DNA of 64,000 nucleotides from Solenopsis invicta (lineage: Eukaryota > Arthropoda > Insecta > Hymenoptera > Formicidae). Location: the NCBI RefSeq assembly GCF_016802725.1, contig NC_052670.1:13917641-13981640 (forward strand). The letters run 5' to 3'. Below, piece by piece: positions 12,563 to 24,200 of this stretch; position 1 is the first letter of the stretch; the number at the start of each line of letters is the position of its first letter. The translations under genes and the position numbers were made by a program. The notes below the pieces were generated by a model. It did no database searches, had not been told where the DNA came from, and saw only the letters and a list, made by a program, of their open reading frames with translations.

Positions 12563-12780
12563 TGTATGTACACCCAAGGACTTTGATTCTGTCCATGGGG
12601 AAATTTTCCAAAGTGAGAAATCGCTATCTTTCTACATACTTACAGTTCATGATTAACGTAACGACCAATAAGCTCTAGTCGTTTCATTAATCATGAACTG
12701 CGAGTATGTAGAAAGTGGTGACTTCTCAGTTTGGAAAATTTCCCCATGGACAGAATCAAAGTCCTTGGATGTACATACAC
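12563..12780. mobile_element. 218-bp palindromic MITE
   Basis: The arms are nearly perfect reverse complements of roughly 95-100 bp. The outer parts share GTACAYCCAAGGACTTTG and the segment CCATGGGGAAATTTTCC / GGAAAATTTCCCCATGG. The inner parts share CTTTCTACATAC and TTCATGATTAA. A loop of roughly 20-30 bases lies near 12656-12682. The element sits between TA dinucleotides (12561-12562, 12781-12782). It has no protein and would fold into a long hairpin if transcribed. High arm identity suggests a relatively recent or homogenised insertion. Confidence 0.85.
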
Positions 12781-12782
12781 TA

Positions 12783-13450
12783 GGTTCCACCGATGCCTTA
12801 ACACATGAATTTGTACGCGTGTCAAGGCATATCGATATAGTAAATTCGGCGTGTTCCGACTCAAGATATTTTTACATTTCATGCCTGTCATCTGACGATT
12901 ATATTCAATTAAATTATTAACAACAATTTACCTCTCTTTGCTTTTAGTTAAATTTTTCTTACATTAAAGTATATAATCAATTTTTAAGTCGAAATTAAAT
13001 GTAATTGGTTTACTTTAAGAAAATTAATAAATATTGATAATAATATAAATGTTATATTAAATTTTAAAATATATATGTATTTTATATGATTTTTAAATGC
13101 AATTTAAATGTTATTTAATTTACTTAATACTCTGTAGATGCTTGAATTTTTCAATCGATAGATTTTTCTATAAATTCAAGATAAAAACAAGATTAAACTA
13201 TTTTTCAATTTTTATGATTCCATAACATAAGGTTTTCAATTCATAAATATGAAATTAGACTTGGACCTCAATAATATTACTCTTAGACATTAATAAAAAT
13301 ACTTTTTACATTTATTTTTGATGCAAATTTCGATTATAAAGAATGACAATAACATTTAAACATTTTTTTCGCCCTGATTTTGTTGAGGGGCCACCTTAAC
13401 AAAATTACGTGTAAAACTCTGTTCCCAACTCCTACAAAAAATATTTTTTA
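12783..13450. other. AT-rich spacer
   Basis: No gene or repeat recognised. Confidence 0.5.
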
Positions 13451-13940
13451 CGTGGAAAGAAGACGATTTTACTAAAATATCTACAAATGTTGCTAAATAC
13501 AGATCTGAAAATAAATTTATTACTTATCAAAGTAACTACATAGGACGCATCAAGCTTGCTAGAATAAATTTTCTTTACTTAAGCAGCATTACTTAACATG
13601 CTTGAATATTCTTCATAATTATTTTGATATGATCTAACGAGATTATTTTCAGATCTATATTTAATTAAATTTAAAAAATATCGTTTTGACGCAGATAGTT
13701 AAAAGTCTTATCTCACGGATGATTTTACATATTGATATCTTTTATTCAAGTACCTCATTTACATTTCTCAAGATTTGAAGATGGCTAAAAGAACAGCCGA
13801 ACGTTCGAGAAATGTAAATGAAGTACTTGAATAAAAGGTATCAATAGCAAAATCGTCCACGAGATAAGACTCTTAGTTGTCTCTGTGTCAAAACGATATT
13901 GTAAATTTGTCAAGAGTCTTGAAAGAAAGTAATTTCTTCT
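13451..13940. mobile_element. MITE of the AGATCTGAAAATAAT family (copy 1), interrupted
   Basis: The left end CGTGGAAAGAAGACG follows TA (13449-13450). An inner inverted pair ATACAGATCTGAAAATAA (about 13497) and ATTATTTTCAGATCTAT (about 13645) matches the elements at 17450-17796 and 41432-41669. The right arm then breaks at about 13679, where a separate 216-bp palindrome is lodged, and seems to resume at 13897 with AAATTTGTCAAGAGTC toward an end near 13940. Continuation across the interruption is inferred from partial alignment to copy 3. Confidence 0.55.
13681..13896. mobile_element. 216-bp palindrome with hammerhead-like centre
   Basis: The left arm from TCGTTTTGACGCAG and the right arm ending in CTGTGTCAAAACGA are reverse complements over about 95-100 bp. 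The shared core includes CTTATCTC, TTTTATTCAAGTAC and CATTTACATTTCTC. TA lies on both sides (13679-13680, 13897-13898). The centre, about 13773-13802, reads TTGAAGATGGCTAAAAGAAC then AGCCGAAC. This is a GGCT/AGCC hairpin framed by a near-CUGANGA and a near-GAAA box, as in hammerhead ribozyme cores and Penelope/retrozyme repeats. Two core positions deviate (T for the first C, C for the last A), so activity is doubtful. It appears to be inserted in the element at 13451-13940. Confidence 0.7.
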
Positions 13941-14274
13941 CTAGTAATTAAGTGAGATTACAGTTCTTTTATAAATTAAAATAGAAAAGTAGTAGAGAAA
14001 GAAAATTGTTTATACGATCTACCAATCTGTTATTATATTTTTTCGAATATAAAGACTTGATACTCTTGCAAAATGTAATTGCCTTTTTAATGGAATCATA
14101 TTATACAAATACTTTCTCAAGTATAAATCGATTCTTCTCATTGTTCTGCATATAAAATATTAAGTAATATAATCGAGGAAAAATTTTTCTTATTGGAAGT
14201 TTTGAAGGATAATATGTATTCTCAGAAATTTATTTTAGAAAATAACATGAAAGAACAAATTAAAGAACATTTTG
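13897..14274. other. Spacer between transposon nests
   Basis: Apart from the probable tail of the interrupted element up to about 13940, nothing is recognised. Confidence 0.5.
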
Positions 14275-15599
14275 TTCTAATGCAGACCTGTGTAAAACTT
14301 CGCTCGCGAGCTGAAACGCCTTCGTCTCTCCGTCGTCTCGATAGACCAAGACAGTAAACAAAAAAGAATAGATGCTAGAGCTCTATCTAAATCCAAGCCT
14401 GTCCAGGTTCATAAATAAAGCGGAGACACTGATGGGTAGGGTGACCAACTCTTGATAAGCTAATTTCGAGATATCGACATCAGAAAATCGGGACACAATC
14501 CAAAAAAGTCGATAAAATTCTTTTTATTGGTACATTAAATTAAATTATAAAATTCCTTATAACATTAATGTTTATCCATCTCCGTTCTTTATTATTGTAC
14601 ATACTTAGATATATTTTAACATATAAAAATATGTTAAATAAATAAATTAGATAAATAAAATGTTTACCTATTGTTAATAAAATTAATTAATAAATTCATA
14701 ATATTCTGAAACGAAATGGAACATAAAATTACATAAAATGTTTTGAAACTTAAAATTAAATTTAATATATTCAATTTCGACGGAGTATAAAATGATGTAA
14801 AATATTTTGAAAGTTAAAGTTATATGTAATAAAATGAAATATCAACGAGACATAAAATATTTCACTTAAAAAATATGAGAAAATATAACATAATAATAAT
14901 TCAAAAATATGTGTAATATTTTAAAATTACCTTCTCTCAACTTAAAATTATACTTTTTTTATGATTTCACACATTTAAGTAAATTCTTATTTTTCAGTAC
15001 AGCCTGAAATCATTACCTCCGAATGCCCGTGATGAATCCAGACATATAATATCCCACCTAAAGTTCTTTTGGGACACATCTACAAAGATCCGAAAATTGG
15101 GATCCCGTAAAATTCAGAACGTTGGCCATTCTACTGATGGGCTTGTCATTTCTACAATCGTTGCACAGCTATATTTCGCCTATCGTTCTCTGTCTTATGG
15201 GTTCCGTGAAGCCCGTAACAGTGATGTACTGATTTTTTTAAGACTCAACACATTATCAAGTCAACATAGTAATATTAAGCATTCTTACTGAAATTGGACG
15301 TATACGTAAAAAATATTTATATTTCGTATAAAAAACAAGCTTGCGTTAAAATGGTTGGTACAGCACCGTTATGGACTTCATAGGCAGAGAATGATAGTTG
15401 AAATACATCTATGCAATGATTACAGAAGTAAAAGGCACTTCAGTGCCTTCGCTCAAACTCTTAGACAGGACTGGATTAAACCTGGATTTAGAGCTCTAGA
15501 ACGTTTGTCACTTTTTGTTCACTTTTTGTCTCGCGAAATGACGGACGGGTGGAAACGTTTTAACTCGAGAACGAAGTTTTGGACAGGCCTGTTCTAATG
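14275..15599. mobile_element. hAT-type element with 8-bp target duplication (outer)
   Basis: The element proper is 14283-15591 (1309 bp). It is flanked by an exact TTCTAATG duplication (14275-14282 and 15592-15599); eight bases is the hAT hallmark. The left end starts CAGACCTGTGTAAAACTTCG and the reverse complement of the right end starts CAGGCCTGTCCAAAACTTCG. The inverted similarity continues for about 130 bp through GAGYTRAAACG, a GTCGTC-like part, ARACAAAAA and CTAGAGCTCT. No transposase frame was found; the frame at 15355-15597 only reads through the right end. It is a non-autonomous hAT, about 604 bp long before a second element inserted at 14437-15133. A perfect 8-bp-arm palindrome AAGGCACTTCAGTGCCTT lies at 15432-15449. 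Confidence 0.88.
14429..15141. mobile_element. Second hAT-type element nested in the first
   Basis: The element proper is 14437-15133 (697 bp), flanked by an exact CTGATGGG duplication (14429-14436 and 15134-15141). The terminal inverted repeats are TAGGGTGACCAAC on the left and TAGAATGGCCAAC on the right, read on the minus strand, with further weak similarity inward (GGGACACAATCC / GGGATCCC). The interior is AT-rich and noncoding. It lies wholly within the element at 14283-15591, so it inserted later. Confidence 0.85.
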
Positions 15600-16015
15600 T
15601 AACTAATGACTCACTTGTTAAAAAAAAAAAAAAACATTAAAATACGTGTTGGAAACACGCTTACTTTTCGATTACTCTTTTTAGCCTAATACTTTTACAC
15701 GCAGAATAATCGATTGAAGCTAAATAAAAGAATACCCGTATGATTCCATTTAAAAGAAGCATCTTGCAAGTGCATTGTTTGAAAAATATAACCACAGATT
15801 ATCCTAAAGATTTCTCCCTGCCTTATTAGACATGACTTATTATTAATAGAAAAAAATTAATCTAACCCAATTAAGAGAATTGTCCTGTATTAAAAGTATT
15901 TTAATCTGTACACAAAAATTTTTACGGCTAACTCGTCTCATACGACATCGAAATAAATTTATTGACACGCATGTCAATAAATTACATACACGAAAATTGG
16001 TATATAGTATATATA
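15600..16015. other. Spacer with A15 tract and a short perfect hairpin
   Basis: A run of 15 A lies at 15620-15634. AATTTATTGACA, CGCA, TGTCAATAAATT (15956-15983) is a perfect 12-bp-arm hairpin with a 4-base loop. It could equally be a dyad binding site or a transcript hairpin. No gene is seen. Confidence 0.55.
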
Positions 16016-16370
16016 AGGTGTTTTGGTTTGTTATGCATTATTTTTGATATAAATTGCCCAAACAACTCAATTTTCAGTTAAAATATTAAATCAATATTTT
16101 TCAAATTATGATTGAAAAATAGTTTCTGCCAAACTGAACTTTGAAAATCAAATCTATATTCCTCAATCAATTTTAGGTGAAATTTAAATTTTAATTGAAT
16201 TTTGATTTGTATATCGAATGTTATAAGAATAGATGTGCATATGTAATGCCAAAAATTGAAAGGCATCGACAAGTAATTTCCCTCTTTTGATTTTGAAAAG
16301 AAATCAATTCTAATTAATCACGAAAGTCACATGTAACGTTAAAATTTAAAGCGTGATAAATGAGACGCCC
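16016..16370. mobile_element. Candidate TATA-flanked element
   Basis: The left end AGGTGTTTTGG, TTTGTTATGC and the reverse complement of the right end GGGCGTCTCA, TTTATCACGC are imperfect inverted repeats over about 28 bp, and both lie next to TATA. The 355-bp interior is AT-rich and rich in TTTTGAAAATCAAA-type motifs, without a protein. A non-autonomous DNA transposon is likely, but the arms are diverged and the class is uncertain. Confidence 0.5.
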
Positions 16371-17449
16371 TATACATTACATAATACAAATATTATTAAA
16401 TAAATACGTGTACGTATGTGTAAACGCTTTATATTGAACGGCACGATCGAGTTCCATTTTAATTAAACTTGGTTACGCAATAATCAAGCACTCCAACAGA
16501 AATATTGAGTGGTAGTTCGCTCAAAATGATTTATCTCATAATATGATGCATACACAGTCTGTTTAAACGAAAACGGCAAAAAGACCTGATATCGATTTTA
16601 TTCAGACACTCGTGTAATTCGATTTTGTAAAATGCCTATATCATACCATTAATCTTTCCTACCAAAGACCCGCATAGTACGTGTCTAATGATAACTATTT
16701 GGAAAAAAAGAAGAGGACCTGCACAGAATTTAATGCGATTTATTATTACGTGTCTATGCAGACTCATATCACGGATGTTCTCTCTTCTCAGGCTCCACGT
16801 CGCACGTCGGAAATACATTTTTCACCGGTGGATCGGAAATTAATTAGAGCTCAGGTTACGGCAGATATATATGTCGATAGGGCCGATCAATATCAATATT
16901 CTCCGGCAGTTAGCGGGCGATAAATCAATTAGCGGATGAAAGTGCGCGGTGCAGAACGTTCAAGCTCGACTGGAAGCAACACGAGTTACCACTCAATCGT
17001 TGGAAGAGCGAGTTACACGCAGCCTCTGAGAAGAATCGACCGGAGAAAACGGCCGTTAGCGAGCCTTAAAAGGAACGACAAGGAAATAGGAATCGTTTTC
17101 TCTCACGCGGAAGAAAACCTGCGGTTTAACGAACAGCTGCGAGTGAAGGGCTGATAAGTTCACACGAGCGCGATCGGAATACATGTCTGTCAGATTTAAT
17201 TATCCGATTCACTGAATAAGCTAAGTGTAATAATAATAGTACGTCACTCTACCTTCACTCGGCTGTGCACGATATCATATTTGAATATTATCGCATTAAT
17301 TGCGTCATTATTGTGTACAAGTTAATAAACTAATTATTCTAGCATAGCCCACGGGTTAGTTTTCAAAATGTTTGATTCGATTTGTCAGTGTTACATAAAT
17401 CTCCGCCATTTATAAATGTTAAATAACATCCTACGACATTCGTGAAATA
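16371..17449. other. Spacer with GC-balanced block at 16.79-17.20 kb
   Basis: The plus strand is open at 16681-16923 and 16936-17154 in a CpG-containing block. The predicted peptides show no motif. Function unknown. Confidence 0.45.
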
Positions 17450-17796
17450 CACCGAAAAAATGGTTTCGTTAAAGTATTTAAAAATGTAAGATACAGATAC
17501 AGATGTGAAAATAATTTTTATTGGACATTAAAATAATTATGTGGGATGTCAAAATGTTTTGCAGTGTTTTTCGTTTCCGTGAGCGTTATGCATAATTACT
17601 TTGACAGTAAGTCCAACAAAATTATTTTCTGATTTGTATCTAACAATAAGTAATACAATTAAAATCGAGAAAGCCCGGCAACGATCTTAATGCTGAAATA
17701 ACAATTTTTGTGTGATTTTATATTACATTTTTTCTTTATAATTCTTCCGTAAACTAACTAAAATTCTTAAATGTTTCAGCAAAACAGTTCTTTCCG
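17450..17796. mobile_element. MITE of the AGATCTGAAAATAAT family (copy 2)
   Basis: The left end CACCGAAAAAATGG after TA leads into AGATACAGATGTGAAAATAA. The inverted partner TTATTTTCTGATTTGTATCT lies at about 17623-17645, and a right end AGCAAAACAGTTCTTTCCG before TA (17797-17798) matches the right end of the copy at 41432-41669. About 100 extra bases sit between the inner partner and the right end, so this copy carries an insertion or a longer spacer. No coding potential. Confidence 0.6.
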
Positions 17797-20633
17797 TATA
17801 AATGTAAAGATTAACTCGGGCCAGTTCCGACACCCAATAAATTTTAAATATTCTCTTTTTTTCCTGGAACGAATTCGATGATTGCACCTCCATATAACGC
17901 GCATAAATCATCGTCGCGCGCGATAACATTGTGCGGGCAGAATCTGGCACTACGCCAAAGTCCTATCTTCACAATACGCACGGTACGTAAAGCTGCCGAT
18001 TAGATTGCAACTTTCGGCGTGCGATTGTGCTGGGTATCCCAAGCGATAATCGAGACAATGTATCGCCTAATGTAATTATTAATTGCGGATGTGGTTACGA
18101 GCTACCATCGCGATGAAAGTGAGAAATTATGGATCTGCCGCACCAAAGAACTTATTTCGCACCAACTCGTTCGCAGCATTATTTGCCATTATTCTCGCAT
18201 CTCAGACTTGATCCAAACATCGATATTCTCGAACTTTTCAGTCTAATTTCAGTTGTACGCCTCGCTTATATTTCTCATCCTTCGGAACTGGCGCAAACTG
18301 GCGAAAAGAAAAGTTTAAAAATGTATTAAATTATTAATACTTATTAAACTTTTTGATATTTGAAACTGACGAGTTCCGTCTGTGATTGCGCGCGTGTACG
18401 TATCTCACTTGTGGCAGTTTTATATTTATCTCTCTCTCTCTTTTTTTTTTTAAGTTATACCGAGATGTGAAAACGAAATCACATTTATTCATTTAATTTG
18501 CCTTTAAAAGTAAAAATATTAACATGTAATATTAATTTAATATTGGATACTGGATTAAAATAACAAATATTGAACAATCTTTTTAATCTTTTATAAAAGC
18601 TCAGATGTTCGAGTTCCTTTAAACGGAAATATTCTGATACATTAAAAAGAACATTTTTACGTGCAGAAGAAATAACATTATAAGATAATAACAAGTGTGT
18701 ATGTTTTAAAAACATAAAGAAAAAATATATGTAAATATAACAATAATAAAGATGCTTACAGTCTTCAAAACAGGAAATGGAAGTGTGATAGTGGTGGCGA
18801 TTGCCAGTTGGTTAGTTTAATGTAAAATTTTCTAATCGGTGGATTTAATGGAAAAACTCCAAGCATCGGATCGCTGTAAATGGTATGCGATCAATCGCAA
18901 CGTGGTCAAACGAGACACTCCCATGTATGATGTTGTATGTGCAGTTTGTACACAGCTTGACTACGTTTCAACATTTGGTTTAGCGATACTCAATTTCTAT
19001 TTGAGTATTCACAATTCTCTGTAACTTTCATGGTGCGAGCACTATTCTGTTATTCGATGCAATAGTTACGACCAAACTACTCCGCTGGTACACATATTTT
19101 AATCTCCATTTGGAAGCCTGCGTTCGTTGTTTTCATCCGCGAGACGGTAATTAAGGCCACGATGTTTACTGTGGATATTAATGCATCGTGGAGCGCAGAA
19201 ACGTGCAGATTGATGCATACGTATGACATCAAGTTCAATCGTTCGTCAGCTCAATAAAAACGAGCACGCGACACGTTTTCACGCTCCTTTAATTACGCAA
19301 ATCTGAATGATTCGCACGGTCGGGTATAATAATAATTTACGCCAATACGGCATTACGAGTACGGAGCGTACAAAATATGTGAAAATAATAAATCAACTCC
19401 GCGCTTTTGTTAGATGCAACTCTAACTATCGCCCCGGTGTAAAATAGCCTTTACGGATTAAAACTGGGTAATCAAATAATTCAAACGTGCACAATATTCT
19501 CTCTTTGTAGCAGAAGAAAAAGGGAAGATTGCGAATCGATAAATCTCGAAATATTTTCACGTTCAAAGTGCAGTCGTGTTTCGGAAAAAAAGGGGACGAT
19601 AGAAGCGACACCTCTCTCGAGTTTCCGGTCGGTGCTTCCATTCGCAAAAACTCGTTCGATCTTTCTTCATTGAGCTTCCGTAATTTTTTAGTTTTTAACA
19701 TTAAGTGCCGCGAATAAACCCACCCAACTTTGAAGATAAAAGTCGCGGGAAATAAAGCACCGTTACCTAAAAAGGCACTTCTATATCAGAACGCGAGCTT
19801 TCACGTTGCACAATGTGGAAAGCGTATCATCTAATATGCCTCGTCTTCCGTACGGCCACCCGTCGGGGACCCGCTGAAATAACGTTACATTAAGCGAGGA
19901 TCGATCGCGGAAAAAGTACACGCCAGAAGTTAATGGCAATTTTACGGGGGCCCGAGTCTCCCGCCGTTCCTATCTCGAATGTCGCGCGGACGTGCTTTAA
20001 TTGCAATAACTCACCTACAGCGTAACGTGCCAGCCTGCTCGTTAGTTCTATCACCCGAAAAGAGCGATAAATTCACTCGGAGTGCACTTCCGTCTAATGC
20101 AAGCACCGGCGCACGCACCCCGCAAGTTTTATTTGTTACGTTTAATCGCGACGAAAATATGGTGGACGGTATGCCGTGCGCGACGCGAACGTTATTGTCC
20201 CCTAGCTTGCGAAATTCAACTTTATGCCACGTGCGGGAAACCGTCTTAAAGTTTGGGACAATGTGAACGTGCTATTAGACCACTCGATCAAGTATTCTGC
20301 GGTTACAGTACGGAATTTCTGATACAAATATGTCCAATGTTCTAAATCACGTTCCATCATACAATGCGCCAGAAATTTTAATCAAAACTTCAAGGAAGCA
20401 TAAAAAAGTAATAATATTACCTGATTGCTTATTATTGTAAGTCGCAGATAAAATATTTATTTTATTATGCGTATTTATATACATAATTAAAAACCTCAAA
20501 CCTTTATTTGACGATTTAATCCGCGTGTTTAACAATTAAAGCGAAAAAGTATTTATAGAATACTCAGAACAGAATGTGCATATAAATATCTATTTTTTAA
20601 TAATATATATATGTATATGTGTACGTATGCATA
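17797..20633. other. Spacer, mixed composition
   Basis: GC-balanced CpG-bearing parts lie at about 17.87-18.3 kb and 19.05-20.28 kb, and the rest is AT-rich. Open frames (18129-18329, 19426-19701 minus, 19979-20266) overlap others on the opposite strand or lack motifs. A TC-plus-T tract lies at 18430-18453. No gene is supported. Confidence 0.5.
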
Positions 20634-21244
20634 CAGAGTATCCAGAATTTAAAGGTCAAAACTTCGAAGGAGATCGATAAAGAAGAAAGTCCTTTAGAGA
20701 GTTTTGCTCGTTTTTTATTTGTTTTGGAAAAATTGAATAAAGAAACGAAAAGTTCTTATCTCTTCACTCATATATTAATTATTGATTTACATTTATTAAA
20801 TTTATATTGTCACTTCCTTAATAAAGATATTATTCAAAATGTTGTTGCAGAAATGAATCTAGCCGTAACGGCTCAGCTAAACACTGTTCGCAGCATTTTC
20901 AAAAAGTAAAGAATTTATCATTTCAAATTTACATCAAAAGATTGAACTTTATCAACCAACTTTCTCGAATAATTTCACAATAACAATTCATTTTAATCAA
21001 AATAATGCGGACTAATAAAGCTACATTTACAAGAGAAATTGTAAATCAAAGAAATTATCATGTACACGTTCAGTGTAAATAAATGAGCAATAAATAAGTA
21101 GTGAGTGAAAAATAAATATCTTTTTTCATTCTTTTTGCGATTTTCTCCAAAACTAAATAAAAACGAACGAATCTACAAAACCTTTTTCTTCGTTTATCGA
21201 TCCCTCGCACATTTCCAAAGTTTTGACATTTAAATTCGACTCTG
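20634..21244. mobile_element. 611-bp long-inverted-repeat MITE
   Basis: The left arm begins CAGAGTATCCAGAATTTAAA, then GGTCAAAACTTCGAA and GATCGATAAAGAAGAAA. The reverse complement of the right arm begins CAGAGTCGAATTTAAA, then TGTCAAAACTTTGGAA and GATCGATAAACGAAGAAA. Similarity continues inward through CGTTTTTTATTTGTTTTGGA and CTTCACTCA to a GATTTACA block, so each arm is roughly 200 bp with indels. TA lies on both sides (20632-20633, 21245-21246). The 96-codon frame at 20619-20909 is the arm read through, not a transposase. Confidence 0.8.
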
Positions 21245-21246
21245 TA

Positions 21247-24200
21247 TATACATTATACACATATGAAAATCCTTTTAATTGTATCAAATTAAAAACACAT
21301 GCGCTCTACACGTATGACTATCAATTTAGCTTAGATGAACGACTGAAGCTGTTACTGATATTATAAAGTTGGAAATTTCTCGACATATGAGTCAGTGCTG
21401 CAGGTATAATTTTCAATATAGATACGATATATGAAAACTCCCGTTCAAATGCACAAGCAAGATAAATATTGCATTTGGCACAAGATAATACAACTTTGCC
21501 CGCGTATTTCGCTACAAAAATATCATAAATAAAAATTACAAAAATATTTAATTTAAAAATTCCCATTATAATTTTTTTTTTTTTTTTTTTTTTTTCATAT
21601 TTCTGCGAGTTGAAATGTCATCAGAGTTTAACTTTAATTTCGAACGACAAAGAATATCAGAGCAGCTTTCTTCGGTGTGCGCGCGCGCTCGCTTCCTCGT
21701 TTCCTTAAAGACTAGCGAATTACAAATATTCCGCGGTCATGCTATTTTTACGAAGGGAAAAAAGCGGAAGGCAGCTCCACTTATCACTGATCTCGTTTAC
21801 AGCGAGATACACCGGATTTTCGCAGTCTACCGTGAAATATATCGGAGCCGCACGCTCTCGTTATGTAGAAATAATTTCCTCCAGTAAAAAGGTATATGAA
21901 AATGTTCAATCGGAAATAGCGTAAATTGATTTCATTCGTGCGACTATTTCACGAGTAAAGCCCCTCGCTTTTGAATCGGAGATAAATGTCATAAAACGTC
22001 TGTCTTAATTGTGAGATACTATCAAGAAATCTGTAATCGGTTCGTAAAATGAAATTGTCATGTTCTTAATCTGTGAAATATTGGAATAACCCAGAAATCA
22101 TTTTGCCAATAAACGGAATTTTTATAACATGCATGCGTACATATTAATAATTTATGTTACGTTAATCAGACAGAAACGCATTCATTTATTATTATATAAT
22201 TTGTTCAAATAATAAATAAGATGCAATGAAAATGATTTTATAATGTATTTCAAAAGCTTTTATTTAAATTACGCAACAATATTTCCAGAATCGCAAGATG
22301 TTTACACAAGTTTAATTATTTAAAATCACTATAGGATAATCTGATTATATCTCGAAAGCAGTTAATATCCTCATTATATTACGTTTGAGCATTATCTTAA
22401 TACGTTCAACTTAGCCCATTCTTTTGAATTTCATCTTCTTTTTTGTTATATTTACGAGAAACACCATTAGGTAGATTTGTTATTTTCTACTCGGCGATAT
22501 GAAACAAACAAACGTATAAGAAAATGGCAGACACGAGATCACGTTATAACGCGGGAAATTCGTGGCGTAGAATTCATCATACTTTTCTCGAATGTACGCT
22601 GCAAGGAACCTACGGAATAGGTACTTTAATCTGAGACGAGAGCTACGAGAACGCATCAAGCACAAGTATAGCGACACTATGCTATATTTGCTCTTCTGAC
22701 ATAGACGTAACGCGATACGCGGAAGCGGAAGATCAGATTATATGACTTAAGAAGTTTCGGGTTGGGAAAATTTTAATTCCGACCCCTAGCCACTTCTCTC
22801 GAATACAATATGCCCCGTCAGTATAATATAACACTTTTCGTATTTTTATATTTCACTTCGAAAAGTCCAAGAAATTTAATGCACATTAAATAATATCTCA
22901 AAATAAAATATTGCGTATTAAATAATGTGAATGTATTTAATCGAACATGAAATGACAAAAAAATACGATTTCTTATTGCTTCTTATATTTAAATTGAAAA
23001 AAAAAACAATGGCATATTAATAACAATCACTGTTCTTAAGAGAGAAGTAACTCTTAATATATACTTAATTTTCCGCGTCGGATCGTTCCCCCAATCCTGT
23101 TAACTAGATCTCATCAGGTTGAGTAAACCTTTCCCCACAGCTAAGTACGTTTGTCTTCTTATGTGGTCGTTTATTTTGTTAAATCGCCATCATGGTCAAT
23201 TATTGTTTCGTTACAATGTAATTTTCTCCCTGCTCTATGGAGAAAAACTGTAATATATAATGCAATATTCTTTGTTTAAACGAAAAAAGAACTATTAAGA
23301 ATTCAAGAATTATGCAAATTTCTCAACTATCCCGATGGACGTATTATGCAAATATTGCACAATAATGGCATCACAAATTGATGAAAATTTTGTAATAATT
23401 GCGCTAAGATGATACGTCATAATACAACTGTTTTATCGGAATAAAATTTTTGAATAACGTTTGTCGAAAATTTGACAAATTCACATTTGAAGCATAAATA
23501 TTTTACAATTAATTCAAAAACCATTTAATTCTTTATTTAAAATTTTCCCGCGATAAACGTGTAATATTCCGTATTGTAATACTTATGTTTTAATTTATGC
23601 ATTATAATTCAGAAATAATTGTGCATTTTAAATAGTTATACAGATTAATTATACTTATGAATGTTTTATAATACAGTCAAAATATTTTTCTCAATTGTTG
23701 AACAATTTCTTTCCAAATTTAATTTTGCAAATATACCCCTAATATCTCATATTGTTACAATTTGGCCAAAAAGTTATTTCAAAATTAATTGGGCAAATAG
23801 TTATCAATATTTTATGAAAAGTCAATACTTTTACGCCTAATCTTAAAAATATTTCTACCTAATTGCAGATTATAAATTTTATGCAAAATTTTATCGTATA
23901 ATTTAATAAATGTCATTCTATCGGGGTTGTAGATTAAAACCTATGATGAAGGTAATGGATTAAAACCTACGAGAAGACTTTTATGTCATAAATGAAACCT
24001 ATATATACCTTTAATATCTAGAAATATCAAAATCAGAATATTAATTCTCTTCAATAAAATTCAATAAATATGACATTTACGTGTATAATATCACGATACA
24101 TTTGAATTTTTAATATTTTTCTGACGTATAATAATCTTCGAGAATTTAAAAGAAAAAATTACATAATCAATGAAAGCCAAGTTTCCCAGATGTGTCAGTA

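Noticed and set aside
12691..12920. Overlapping frames at 12.7-12.9 kb
   Set aside because: They run through the right arm of the palindromic MITE and stop shortly after it.
126..16569. Shared ACAGTCTGTTKAAACG at 126 and 16554
   Set aside because: A 16-base near match with no flanking similarity.
21572..21595. T24 as the tail of a minus-strand retroposon
   Set aside because: No recognisable retroelement body and no target duplication around it.
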